In this document: one piece after another, positions 18,686 to 27,596 of the stretch
Layout of the letters: every line of letters begins with the position of its first letter
Numbering within the stretch: position 1 is the stretch's first letter
Source: Planctomycetia bacterium TMED53
Lineage (GTDB): Bacteria > Planctomycetota > UBA8108 > UBA1146
Direction of reading: 5' to 3'
Length of the DNA: 44,050 nt
NCBI GenBank assembly: GCA_002167285.1
Contig: NHDG01000074.1
Location: forward strand, 1-44,050
Notes under the pieces: generated by a model
Told to the model about the DNA's origin: nothing
The model's database searches: none
What the model saw: only the letters and a program-made list of their open reading frames with translations
Made by a program: the position numbers and the translations under genes

Positions 18686-19681
18686 ATGCATCGTAGAGAC
18701 TTTCTTCTTCGGGGCGCAGCTGCAGGTGCCGGATTTCTCGCATCCACAGGTCTCCAGGGACATGAGTCTGGACAGCTTCACTCAACTGGAGAAGTTGTCC
18801 TCATATCGACTTGGCCCTTCGGCAAAGCTGCAAACCAGGCAGCCCTAGACACTCTTGCGGCTGGCGGATCGAGCCTCGATGCCGTCGAAAAAGGAGTGAT
18901 GACTGCGGAGGCTAATCCAGCGATTCAAAGTGTCGGTTATGGCGGGTTACCAAACCGGGCAGGAATCGTCGAATTAGACGCCGCGATTCAAGATGGTCGT
19001 ACCTTTGAAAGTGGGGCTGTCTGCTCTCTACAGGGATATCGGCATCCGATTCAAGTAGCGCGCGCTGTACTCGATCACTCACCTCACCTGGTTCTGGTCG
19101 GTGACGGGGCAAGAAGTTTCGCGACGGATCAAGGATTCCCCACCGAAGAGACTCTTTCTGAAAAAGCCCAAGAGGCCTATCAGAGATGGCTAAAGAAACA
19201 TCCTGATGGAAAGGGACCAGTCGAAGGGCATGACACTTTAGGCTTGGTATTGCTCAACTCGAATGGCCATATATGCGTCGCGTGCACCACTAGCGGCCTC
19301 GCCTGGAAACACCCTGGAAGGGTAGGAGATTCGCCACTTCTCGGCCATGGCCTCTATGCTGATGACGAAGCTGGCGGCTGTGTCGCAACCGGCGACGGGG
19401 AAGAAATTACCCGGGTCTGTGGTAGCTTCCTAGTGGTCGAGTGGATGCGGAAAGGTGCCTCCCCGGAGGAGGCCATCGCCGAAACCCTCGACAGAATCGC
19501 ACGCCGCTCACCCAAGGGTCGAGATGTTCAAGCCGCATTCGTCGCTATCAGGGCAGATGGAGTGACCGGAGCGGGATCGATGCAAGAGGGGTTCCATCAA
19601 GCGCTGACTCGCGATGGCAAAACTGAGGTACTTTCCGTCCCCACATTTCTTGAAAGGAAGCAGGATGGCAACCGCCGCTGA
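18686..19681 (+). CDS. Tat-exported glycosylasparaginase-type Ntn-hydrolase
   Basis: N4-(beta-N-acetylglucosaminyl)-L-asparaginases cleave the sugar-Asn bond and mature by autoproteolysis before a Thr. From the ATG at 18686 the product is 331 residues and starts with a twin-arginine signal (HRRDFLLRGAAAGAGF). The core has STWPFGKAANQAALDTLAAG, EANPAIQSVGYGGLPN, and the autocleavage site GHDTLGLV with nucleophile Thr184, followed by TTSGLAWKHPGRVGDSPL. The motif is HDTLG, as in the glycosylasparaginase branch, not the GTVGAV of isoaspartyl peptidases. Earlier in-frame ATGs at 18581 and 18653 are less likely because they would bury the Tat motif. The end overlaps the next gene by 17 bp. Confidence 0.9.
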   Translation: MHRRDFLLRGAAAGAGFLASTGLQGHESGQLHSTGEVVLISTWPFGKAANQAALDTLAAGGSSLDAVEKGVMTAEANPAIQSVGYGGLPNRAGIVELDAAIQDGRTFESGAVCSLQGYRHPIQVARAVLDHSPHLVLVGDGARSFATDQGFPTEETLSEKAQEAYQRWLKKHPDGKGPVEGHDTLGLVLLNSNGHICVACTTSGLAWKHPGRVGDSPLLGHGLYADDEAGGCVATGDGEEITRVCGSFLVVEWMRKGASPEEAIAETLDRIARRSPKGRDVQAAFVAIRADGVTGAGSMQEGFHQALTRDGKTEVLSVPTFLERKQDGNRR

Positions 19682-21338
19682 TTCACTCAATAAATCTACA
19701 AATCCTGGCAAAGGAATGGTCGTCGCTGCTGAAGGTGAAGCCGCACGCGTTGGCAGGGATCTATTGAATGCTGGAGGTAATGCCGTCGATGCGGCCGTCG
19801 GTGTTGGCTTCGCTCTCGCTGTCACATTTCCCGCCGCAGGGAACTTGGGCGGCGGAGGGTTTCTAGTCGGCTCGATCGGAAGAGAAAACTCCAGCAACGA
19901 ATCGGTGGCCCTCGATTTCCGAGAAACTGCACCCCTTGCAGCTTCGGAAACGATGTACAGCGACGCCCATGACCGAGGCCTCAAAGAGGCCTCCCTTACC
20001 GGTCACCTAGCCTCCGGAGTCCCCGGATCAGTCGCAGGGTTGCTCCACGCTCTCGAAAAATGGGGCTCATTACCTCGTGAGCAAGTTTTGGCACCAGCGA
20101 TACGGCTCGCTCGTGAAGGCTTTGTCATGACCGACAGAACCCATCGAATGCTCAACTCCTCAAGGACCCGTGAGCGAATGCTTCTTTACAGGGCGAGTGC
20201 AGATCTCTTTTATCCAGGCGGACAAACGGTCGCTGCGGGAACTCAATTCAAGCAGCCGGAGTTAGCAAACACTTTAGAAAACATCGCCAAGAATGGACGA
20301 GCTGGTTTTTACGAGGGTGAAGTTGCTGACCACCTACTCACTGAAATGAAAAGGGGAGGTGGCTTGATCCGGTCGAAGGACCTCGAAGACTATCAGCCTA
20401 TCGAACGAGAACCGATACGTTTCAAAACTGAATCCGGTTACGCCATCACCATGCCTCCACCATCATCAGGCGGCGTCTGCCTCGCACAAATCTCAAGGCT
20501 ACTGAGAGATTATAAGATAAAGAACTCAGAAGTGGGTTCTGCACGCCATCTGCACTTGCTGGCTGAAGCAATGCGTCGATCCTTCGCAGATCGTAATCAA
20601 TTTTTAGGCGATCCCGACTTTGTAGACTGTCAAGTCGACCGATTACTCGCAGAAGAGTATTTAGACCAATTGGCCAGCTCAATTGATCCGTTAAAAGCCA
20701 CCCCATCGAGCACTTTGATCTCAGACCAAAAAGCACCCAAAGAATCTGAGCAAACGACCCACTATTCAGTTGTCGATCGTCACGGTAATGGAGTCGCTGT
20801 CACAACAACTTTGAATGGATCATTTGGTTCAAAAGTTTTGGTTCCAGGAGCCGGGTTTCTCCTCAACAACGAAATGGACGATTTCACAGCGCGTCCAGGG
20901 GTTCCCAATCTGTTCGGGTTGATCCAGGGTAAACCAAACGCCATCGCCCCAGGAAAAAGGCCTCTGTCCTCGATGAGTCCGACCGTCTGCCTTTCTGGGG
21001 GCAGTGATTCTATCGAAGAGGTACTCGCAGTCCTTGGGACTCCTGGCGGTCCCACGATCATCACCAATGTCTTCCAGGTCCTCTTCGCCATCGACCGCCT
21101 GCAGCTCTCACCCGAGCTCGCAGTCGGCATGCCGAAGATGCACCATCAATGTCTTCCCGACCGAATTGACGTGGAAAAGGGAGTCCCCAGCTCAACCCGA
21201 GCTGCCCTAAAAGACATGAACCACAGGATTGGCACCCGACAATCGATTGGAGACTTCCAATTGATAAGCAGATTGTATAGAGAAAAATGGGTTGGAATCG
21301 CCGATCCAAGGGGTTCTGGGGCCGTTTCAGCGCAATAA
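19665..21338 (+). CDS. ggt: Gamma-glutamyltransferase / glutathione hydrolase
   Basis: Gamma-GT cleaves gamma-glutamyl bonds, for example in glutathione. The 557-residue precursor has AVDAAVGVGFALAVTFPAAG near residue 45 and the autoprocessing site EQTTHYSVVDRHGNGVAVT, whose first Thr (T364) is the nucleophile. GFLLNNEMDDFTARPGVPN and KRPLSSMSPTVCL (binding-site serines) follow. The ATG at 19665 lies inside the asparaginase gene, preceded by AAGGAAGCAGG; the two genes are probably co-translated. Unlike most bacterial GGTs there is no signal peptide at this start or at the in-frame ATG at 19614, so the location is unclear. Confidence 0.93.
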   Translation: MATAADSLNKSTNPGKGMVVAAEGEAARVGRDLLNAGGNAVDAAVGVGFALAVTFPAAGNLGGGGFLVGSIGRENSSNESVALDFRETAPLAASETMYSDAHDRGLKEASLTGHLASGVPGSVAGLLHALEKWGSLPREQVLAPAIRLAREGFVMTDRTHRMLNSSRTRERMLLYRASADLFYPGGQTVAAGTQFKQPELANTLENIAKNGRAGFYEGEVADHLLTEMKRGGGLIRSKDLEDYQPIEREPIRFKTESGYAITMPPPSSGGVCLAQISRLLRDYKIKNSEVGSARHLHLLAEAMRRSFADRNQFLGDPDFVDCQVDRLLAEEYLDQLASSIDPLKATPSSTLISDQKAPKESEQTTHYSVVDRHGNGVAVTTTLNGSFGSKVLVPGAGFLLNNEMDDFTARPGVPNLFGLIQGKPNAIAPGKRPLSSMSPTVCLSGGSDSIEEVLAVLGTPGGPTIITNVFQVLFAIDRLQLSPELAVGMPKMHHQCLPDRIDVEKGVPSSTRAALKDMNHRIGTRQSIGDFQLISRLYREKWVGIADPRGSGAVSAQ

Positions 21339-21575
21339 ACGCAAACTGATATATACAAGTCAGTTAAGTCAATGGTTGTTGTCTTTGCCAAGCAATAATT
21401 CCCGCGCTAACATTCTAGTTAGTTAAGGCGAAGAAGCCGGAACAACTACCTTATGAGTTAGCATTTGTAATCTCATTGGTATTGCCGGCGCTCGCTATAC
21501 AAAAAACCGAGCCGGTCTTTATTTCGGCGCATTTGACTCTTTGGACAAAAACAAACTCTTATGGAGGTACCAGGT

Positions 21576-23435
21576 ATGCGTACTTTTATGCTGCGTGGGT
21601 TTTTACTCACTCTTACGGTGCTCCTCAGTGCAACTGCTGGGGGACAGCAATCATTATCCATCTCCGATGGATCCATTCTTGGAGTCGGTTCAGACACACT
21701 CGATGTGACCATGGACTCCACCGCTGCAACTGAAGGGTTCGTCCTCGCAATCGGAATCGACGACTCTCTTCTCTCCATCAGCGATCTCTCCCTTGCAGGA
21801 AGTGCTTCTTCCGCCGGAGCAGAGCTCGCGATTGCAGAAGTCTTCTCCGATGGCGCAACTCTTGGAGTTGTTCTCGATGCAGAATCTCCATTCGATGGGC
21901 AGACGATCGGCGCAGGATCAGGCCAACTGATTGCAACCATTTCCTTAAACTCAACAACTGTCGTTGATTCCGATACCGATTCTGAAGTGTCATTTTCTGA
22001 CGGCACTCTCAACTCTCCTCCACTGGACAACATTCTCGTCCAGGGCGGATTGAGTATCGGAGCTGGACAAGGACTCGGCTTGAACTCGGGCACCATGACG
22101 CTCCTCGAGCCACCTCCGGCAACGATGTACACCATGGACGCTTCCGCCCCTGCCGATGGTTTCGGTACCACGGGCGATGCTATGGTCACCATGGACAACA
22201 GCCTGGGCCCCGTTCAGGGATTCGTCACCGTCGTCACGCATGACCCGACAGTGATTACCCTCGAGGCGATTTCCCTCGGAGCTGCTTCCACAGACAATGG
22301 CGCAGAGTTTGAAATCTCCAACTTTTACGAAAATGGCGGAACACTCGGTGTCGTCATGGATTTCACGACTCCATTCGACGGTCAGACGATTCCGTTGGGT
22401 AATGGACTTCACATTGCCACTTACACCTACTCATGTGTTGAGTCGAACATCTACGTCGAAGGCGAGCCAGCACCTCCTGCTGCTACCAGCGCATTGACTC
22501 TCGACAGTGGCGCCCTCGGAACCCCTCCTCTGGATAACGTTCTCGTCATCGGAGGATTGTCGCTGCAGCCGCTTCTCTCTTCAGGCACATTTACTTGTGA
22601 ACCTGTAGGAGTTCCCGCTGAGGACACCAAGCTGTGGATGGAAACTAAGTTCGACACCGAGGAAGGCAACTACGCTTACCTCAATCAGACCGGCGATCTT
22701 TGCTTCTACTACAAAGATGACGACGACTACATTCAGGGTTTCACCTTCACGGTTTGTTACGATTGCGACCTGACGATTCATGAGGATTCCTGGGAGTTCA
22801 ATGGCTCTATCCTGAATCAGGTCGGTATCGAATACCTTGCTGTCCAGGTCGATGACGATTGCTCCGACGGTGAGACTGGCGAGCTGATCGTCGCTTTGCT
22901 GATGGACGCATTACCACCATTCGAAGGACAAACCCTTCCGCAGACCACCGATCTTAATGAGGAGAGGCTCCTTGTCGGTAAAATGCGTGTAACCGTCGAT
23001 GACACCGCTGAGTGTAACGAAGAACAGCCCATCTACTGGTGCAACGACATCGACGGCAACGGCGACGTCTTCCTTTACAACAACGTGGTTATCGACTACG
23101 AGTCGATTCAGATCTACGAGCGCAATGACACTTTCGTTTACGTGGTCCCCGAGGAAATCTTCCAGCGTGGTGACTGCAACAGTGACGATAAAGTGGACCT
23201 TGCAGACTCAGCAACGATGCTAGCCAATCAGTTCAGTGGATTACCGATCCTGTGCCCAGACGCATGCGATAGCAACGACGACGGCACCTTGAATATGGCT
23301 GATTCGGTGTACCTATTGAACTGGCTCTTCAAGTTCGGACCGATTCCTTCTGCTCCTGGCCCATATGAGGATGGTCCAGATGCAACGACCGACGACACCC
23401 TGCCGGTCTGCGATAGTGACGATACGAACTGCTAA
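21576..23435 (+). CDS. Secreted repeat protein with C-terminal dockerin-like module
   Basis: The start is the ATG at 21576 (GGAGG 8 nt upstream, itself inside an earlier ATG codon context), giving 619 residues. A signal peptide (MRTFMLRGFLLTLTVLLSA) is followed by three divergent ~155-residue beta-rich repeats. These are marked by SPFDGQTIGAGSG near 103, TPFDGQTIPLGNG near 264 and PPFEGQTLPQTTD near 447; the first two also share PPLDN-LV-GGLS. The C-terminus from about 530 has two EF-hand-like calcium loops, GDCNSDDKVDLADS and DACDSNDDGTLNMADS, each followed by a helix, as in dockerin type I pairs. The repeats resemble cohesin-like beta-sandwiches only loosely. It is acidic, extracellular and probably calcium-binding; its partner is unknown. 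Confidence 0.88.
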   Translation: MRTFMLRGFLLTLTVLLSATAGGQQSLSISDGSILGVGSDTLDVTMDSTAATEGFVLAIGIDDSLLSISDLSLAGSASSAGAELAIAEVFSDGATLGVVLDAESPFDGQTIGAGSGQLIATISLNSTTVVDSDTDSEVSFSDGTLNSPPLDNILVQGGLSIGAGQGLGLNSGTMTLLEPPPATMYTMDASAPADGFGTTGDAMVTMDNSLGPVQGFVTVVTHDPTVITLEAISLGAASTDNGAEFEISNFYENGGTLGVVMDFTTPFDGQTIPLGNGLHIATYTYSCVESNIYVEGEPAPPAATSALTLDSGALGTPPLDNVLVIGGLSLQPLLSSGTFTCEPVGVPAEDTKLWMETKFDTEEGNYAYLNQTGDLCFYYKDDDDYIQGFTFTVCYDCDLTIHEDSWEFNGSILNQVGIEYLAVQVDDDCSDGETGELIVALLMDALPPFEGQTLPQTTDLNEERLLVGKMRVTVDDTAECNEEQPIYWCNDIDGNGDVFLYNNVVIDYESIQIYERNDTFVYVVPEEIFQRGDCNSDDKVDLADSATMLANQFSGLPILCPDACDSNDDGTLNMADSVYLLNWLFKFGPIPSAPGPYEDGPDATTDDTLPVCDSDDTNC

Positions 23436-23548
23436 ATTTGCTGGAATACCCTTCGCCGGTCTGATTAAAACCAGGCCGGTGATACACCTCCACTTCAAGC
23501 GAGTGAACTGAGTGCCTTTGAACACTTATCGATCTTGTTTGATACTTC

Positions 23549-23583
23549 CCCCCCGGGAGCTTCTGTTTCCGGGGGGTATTTTT
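23549..23583 (+). terminator. Rho-independent terminator of the dockerin-like gene
   Basis: CCCCCCGG (23549-23556) pairs with CCGGGGGG (23569-23576) over a 12-nt loop, followed by TATTTTT. It lies about 115 bp after the stop codon. Confidence 0.85.
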
Positions 23584-23647
23584 ATATGCCAAGCTCTGAT
23601 CTTGCCTACCATTGGACTGAACCTCATCCTTTCAAGGAGGAGGATCG

Positions 23648-24346
23648 ATGAAAGCAGTCCTATTCGATCTGTTTGGAACTTTGGTTCCCAATCTTGCACC
23701 AGAAGTTTGGTCCAGTAGTTGCGAAGAGATCTCCCATATCCTAGGTATCGAACCAGATGACTACGCACGACTCTGGTCAGCCAGATTTGAAGACCGCATG
23801 ACCGGTCGTATCCAAGATGGACCCGCCCAATTCGATGAAATCCTTCAGCACTTGAATCGCGAAGTTTCGCAGGAGATACGAACGCAAGCTTCAGATACCC
23901 ACAGGGAGCTCTTGAGGAAAGCACTGCAACCGAAGCCGGATGCGGTCAGTACGTTGGAAGCGATCACAGATCGAAACTTGCGATTGGCCCTCGTGACTGA
24001 CTGCTCTTCCTCAGCCCCAGAAATCTTGGACTCCACCCCCCTCGGCAGATTTTTTTCCTGTAGAGCCAGCTCAGCCCATCTCGGAACCCGTAAGCCAGAT
24101 CCTCGAATGTATCAATTCGTCCTTGATCAACTCGATTTAGAGGCGGCTGATTGTCTTTATGTAGGAGATGGCAACTCCCACGAACTCCCAGGAGCCAAAG
24201 AAATGGGGATGGTGACGGTCTGGGTGGACAATGGCGATTCCCAGCACTGGCAAGAGAGATTTGAGCCCTCTGGAGATTTCACAGTGAAGAATCTTCAGGA
24301 ACTGATTCCCTTACTGGACAGCCTTCAGCAAACTGAACAGCCCTAA
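23648..24346 (+). CDS. HAD-superfamily hydrolase
   Basis: The 232-residue protein has HAD motif I DLFGTL with the nucleophile D7. The second motif I acid is Phe (D-L-F-G-T), as in haloacid-dehalogenase/phosphonatase-like members rather than typical DxDGT phosphatases. Motif II is ALVTDCSS, motif III the Lys of GTRKPDPRMYQF, and motif IV YVGDGNSHELPGAKEMGM. A helical cap sits between motifs I and II. AAGGAGGAGG precedes the ATG closely. The substrate is not predictable; it could be a small phosphomonoester. Confidence 0.9.
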   Translation: MKAVLFDLFGTLVPNLAPEVWSSSCEEISHILGIEPDDYARLWSARFEDRMTGRIQDGPAQFDEILQHLNREVSQEIRTQASDTHRELLRKALQPKPDAVSTLEAITDRNLRLALVTDCSSSAPEILDSTPLGRFFSCRASSAHLGTRKPDPRMYQFVLDQLDLEAADCLYVGDGNSHELPGAKEMGMVTVWVDNGDSQHWQERFEPSGDFTVKNLQELIPLLDSLQQTEQP

Positions 24347-24385
24347 TAAAAGTACATTCTTCATCGTTGATTGAGAAAGGCCGAC

Positions 24386-25060
24386 ATGCCCACAGAGGAA
24401 TCACTGGAATTCGTTCAAGTCGATACCGGCGAAAATCCAACAGCGGTCGTCATCTGGCTCCATGGATTGGGAGCAGACGGACACGATTTTGAAGCCATCG
24501 TTCCGGAGCTAGACTTGGAAGGCGCACCAGAGATTCGATTTGTCTTCCCCCACGCTCCCGTTCGTCCTGTCACCATTAATAATGGTATGGTCATGAGAGC
24601 CTGGTACGACATCCTGGAACTCGATATCCACCGAAAAATCGATCATGAAGGCTTGGAACAAAGCTCAGCTGCAATTCGCCAACTGATCGCGAATCAAATT
24701 GAATCGGGCATCCCCGCCAACAAAATCATCCTTGCAGGGTTTTCCCAAGGTGGCGCGATGACCTACCACGTGGGAATCCCCCATGATCCCCCCCTGGCCG
24801 GATTGATGGTGCTCTCAGCCTACCTGGCTGCACCTGAAGTGGTAAAAGGACCGGGCTCTGTTCCACTCTTATGCTGCCACGGAAACCTGGATCCGGTGGT
24901 TCCCCATATTCTTGGTAAATCTTCTGCGGACCAACTCGCTGAACTGGGTTGGCCCGTCGAGTGGCGCGATTACATGGCCCCTCACGGCCTCCACCCCCAG
25001 CAGATCGGTGATATCTCCCGCTGGCTAAAAGAGCGGCTTTGCGACCCTGGCGACTCTTGA
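24386..25060 (+). CDS. Carboxylesterase / phospholipase-type alpha/beta hydrolase
   Basis: The 224-residue enzyme has the oxyanion motif IWLHGLGADGHDFE, then PHAPVRPVTINNG, the nucleophile Ser in GFSQGGAM, the Asp in CHGNLDPVVP, and the His in PHGLHPQQ. This is the full triad of the carboxylesterase 2/acyl-protein thioesterase family. I use the ATG at 24386 with GAAAGG 5 nt upstream; a TTG 15 bp earlier is possible. There is no signal peptide, so it is cytoplasmic. The family hydrolyses short to medium esters or thioesters. Confidence 0.92.
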   Translation: MPTEESLEFVQVDTGENPTAVVIWLHGLGADGHDFEAIVPELDLEGAPEIRFVFPHAPVRPVTINNGMVMRAWYDILELDIHRKIDHEGLEQSSAAIRQLIANQIESGIPANKIILAGFSQGGAMTYHVGIPHDPPLAGLMVLSAYLAAPEVVKGPGSVPLLCCHGNLDPVVPHILGKSSADQLAELGWPVEWRDYMAPHGLHPQQIGDISRWLKERLCDPGDS

Positions 25061-25110
25061 GCCGATTCACCAACAATGAGAAGTGGTCATTGAATTTTCG
25101 CAGAATCCTG

Positions 25111-25172
25111 CGGCAAGGGTGCCTGTCCGGTTCACTTTGATTACAATCCCCGGACTTGTTTGATCCTTGCCG
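25111..25172 (+). promoter_or_regulatory. Nested inverted repeats upstream of the beta-oxidation fusion gene
   Basis: CGGCAAGG (25111-25118) pairs with CCTTGCCG (25165-25172), and inside it GTCCGG (25125-25130) with CCGGAC (25150-25155). The element ends 29 nt before the ATG at 25202 and could be a 5' leader stem or an operator region. Confidence 0.4.
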
Positions 25173-25201
25173 GATCCAAGTGACCAAAACGGAGGTCCTA
25201 A

Positions 25202-27247
25202 ATGAGTCAAGAAACCCCCATGATCGACATCCTTGGTAAGCCTGTTCAGCGCATCGGCGTCATCGGCTCAGGTCAAATCGGCCCCGATATCGCCCTCCAT
25301 TTCTCAAAAGTTTTTTCACCAGCAAGCGTGCCAGTAGTCGTCGTTGACATCTCTGAGGACGCACTCGAAAAAGGGCGCCAAAAACTCGACAAGAAGGTGA
25401 ATCGCGGAGTGGAGTCCGGAGCATTCCGGGCCGAACAAGGCGAGAAGATGAAGTCGGGAGTCCTCTTCACCTCCGACTATTCCCAGTTGTCCGGCTGCGA
25501 TCTCATCGTCGAAGCTGCAACTGAAGACAAAGCTCTCAAAGGGAAAATCTTTTCACAGGTGCAGGAATTAGTTTCGAAGGATGCGGTTCTTTGTTCGAAC
25601 TCTTCGCATTTGGAACCTGAAGTCATCTTTGAAAACATCTCCAATCCAGAAAGAACGATGGTCGTTCATTACTTCTTCCCTGCAGAACGCAATCCCATCG
25701 TCGAAATCGTTCCCGGAGAGCAAACTTCTGCAGAGCTCGCCAATGACATGATGGGATTTTACGAAGCGATTGGAAAAATCCCCATCCAGGTCAAGAGCCG
25801 CTACGGATACGCCATCGATCCGGTTTTTGAGGGCATGTTCCTCGCTGCGGCCTTACTCGTCGAGCAAGGGATCGCCTCCAGCAAAGAAGTGGATCAGGTC
25901 GCCTGTGATGTGCTTGATTACACTGTGGGGCCTTTTACAGCCATGAATCTGACAGGTGGCAATCCCATCACTGCCGTCGGACTCGACAATTACAATGAAA
26001 AGATCCACACCTGGTATCGAACACCTGAGATTCTGCGCAAGGCCGTTGCAGACAACACCCCTTGGGAGGTACCGGCACGTGGTGAACGAGTGGAAGTTCC
26101 TGAACAGACCTTTTCAGCTGTAAGAGACGCTCTACTGGGAGCGTATTTCGGCATCGTCGGAGAGATCGTCGATAGTGGGATTTCCAATGTCGCCGATATG
26201 GACATGGCTGTGGAAACCGCTCTCGACGTGAAGGCCCCTTTCCGCCTCATGAACTCCTTGGGAGTCAGTGAGTCACTGCGACTGGCACAGAAGTACGCCG
26301 CAGATCACCCCGGCTTCCCGGTGCCGAAGTGCTTGCAAGAGCAAGTGAGCCAAAATGCCCCCTTCCCCATCCCCCTTGTTCTTCGCCAAGATCATGGGTC
26401 GATCGCTCATGTGATCGTTCGTAGACCCCGTCATTTGAATGCCCTCAACAATGAGGCTTTCAATCAAATCGAAGAACACTTCAATACCATTTCTGCTGAC
26501 GAATCGATCGAAGCGGTTCTGCTCACCGGATTTGGGATCAAGGCGTTCGTCTCTGGTGCAGACGTCGGATTCCTCGCCAAGATCGACTCTGCCCAAATGG
26601 GAGAAGCCACTTCGAAGGGCTCGCAAGCTTCAGTCCAAGCCATCGAAGATTGCCCCAAACCGGTCATCTGCGCACTCAATGGGCTCGCATTTGGAGGTGG
26701 TAACGAAATCGCCATGGCATGCGATGTGCGTATCGCACGTGCAGGAATCAAGGTGTTGGTCGGCCAACCAGAAGTGAACTTGGGCATCATTCCTGGTGCT
26801 GGAGGTACTCAAAGACTTCCCCGCTGGGTGGGAGTTGAAAAAGCTGCGGAATTGATGCGCACCGGAAGACCCATCTCTTCAGCGGAAGCAGTCTCGATAG
26901 GTCTCATCTCTGAGGAAGTCCCCGGTGACCCAAGAGCTCTACGACGTCGGGCTACAGAACTTCTCAATGGCGCTCTCAGAGGAGAAGCCCCCTTCAAAGG
27001 AATTGAGACAGGTCCACTGCAAACCCCTGACGAATTGCCTTCTGTAGACTTGGGACACCTCTCCATCGAAGTGGATAGGATCCTGCAAAAGACCATTATC
27101 GAGGGCTGTAGGCTCCCTCTTCGCGATGGAATCGCCTTGGAAGCACGCTATTTTGGAGAAGTTTGCTCCACCGAAGATATGCGGATCGGTGTCTCCAATT
27201 TCCTCGAAAATGGGCCCAGAACCCCCGCAAGATTCGCAAATTCCTAA
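25202..27247 (+). CDS. Bifunctional 3-hydroxyacyl-CoA dehydrogenase / enoyl-CoA hydratase
   Basis: The 681-residue enzyme joins two beta-oxidation activities. The N-terminal dehydrogenase has IGVIGSGQIGPDIALHFSK near residue 18, CSNSSHLEPEVI, and the catalytic-His region VVHYFFPAERNPIVEIV. The C-terminal crotonase from about 390 has FVSGADVGFL, LNGLAFGGGNEIAMACDVR and GQPEVNLGIIPGAGGTQRL, keeping both Glu residues needed for hydration. The order (dehydrogenase first) is the reverse of FadB. The dehydrogenase segment usually reading GFIVNRLL is GYAIDPVF here, so the conserved Asn is Asp. CGGAGGTCC precedes the ATG. It may act in fatty-acid or C4-acyl-CoA metabolism; no thiolase is adjacent. 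Confidence 0.92.
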   Translation: MSQETPMIDILGKPVQRIGVIGSGQIGPDIALHFSKVFSPASVPVVVVDISEDALEKGRQKLDKKVNRGVESGAFRAEQGEKMKSGVLFTSDYSQLSGCDLIVEAATEDKALKGKIFSQVQELVSKDAVLCSNSSHLEPEVIFENISNPERTMVVHYFFPAERNPIVEIVPGEQTSAELANDMMGFYEAIGKIPIQVKSRYGYAIDPVFEGMFLAAALLVEQGIASSKEVDQVACDVLDYTVGPFTAMNLTGGNPITAVGLDNYNEKIHTWYRTPEILRKAVADNTPWEVPARGERVEVPEQTFSAVRDALLGAYFGIVGEIVDSGISNVADMDMAVETALDVKAPFRLMNSLGVSESLRLAQKYAADHPGFPVPKCLQEQVSQNAPFPIPLVLRQDHGSIAHVIVRRPRHLNALNNEAFNQIEEHFNTISADESIEAVLLTGFGIKAFVSGADVGFLAKIDSAQMGEATSKGSQASVQAIEDCPKPVICALNGLAFGGGNEIAMACDVRIARAGIKVLVGQPEVNLGIIPGAGGTQRLPRWVGVEKAAELMRTGRPISSAEAVSIGLISEEVPGDPRALRRRATELLNGALRGEAPFKGIETGPLQTPDELPSVDLGHLSIEVDRILQKTIIEGCRLPLRDGIALEARYFGEVCSTEDMRIGVSNFLENGPRTPARFANS

Positions 27248-27596
27248 CCTAAGTCATTTATTCACAGCAACTTAGGAAGCATCGCCGGATCTCTGAATCT
27301 GCTTTCCTCTTCATACCCAGAAGAGGAGGCAATTCAGCGAATTGTGGAATAAGCCCTCCAGAAGGGCAAAAATCGTGAAATTCCCCCTTCCATTTTTAGA
27401 CTAGTCGAGGCTATCCTTTTAGGCGTGAGGCGCGATTCCTGCCCGTTTCCGTAGCGGGCAACATGCCAGGATTCACGTTTCGGTGTTGTCGGTTGGGTCT
27501 ACGGAAGACTTTGAATGCCGATTTTCGTCGATAAAACAGTTTTAACGGGTCCTCAAAAAGGGTTCTCTATCCCGGAGGGGGCAGGAAAGGAAATCC
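27248..27596. other. Structured intergenic region before the histone gene
   Basis: This 349-bp gap has no plausible gene but several inverted repeats. CCTAAG/CTTAGG is at 27248-27276. A two-part stem has CTGAAT/ATTCAG outside TCCTCTTC/GAAGAGGA (27293-27337). GCCCT/AGGGC lies near 27352-27366, and a TGCCCG/CGGGCA hairpin near 27440-27460. None has a good T-tract. The first ones may end the upstream transcript; the later ones would lie in the promoter or leader of the histone gene. Confidence 0.55.

Noticed and set aside
21473-22198. 241-codon open frame on minus, antisense to the dockerin-like gene
   Set aside because: It is a Ser/Pro-rich shadow caused by the codon use of the repeat protein; no start signal is present.
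23526-23924. 132-codon open frame on minus near the HAD gene
   Set aside because: It crosses a terminator and overlaps the HAD gene; no start signal or motif.
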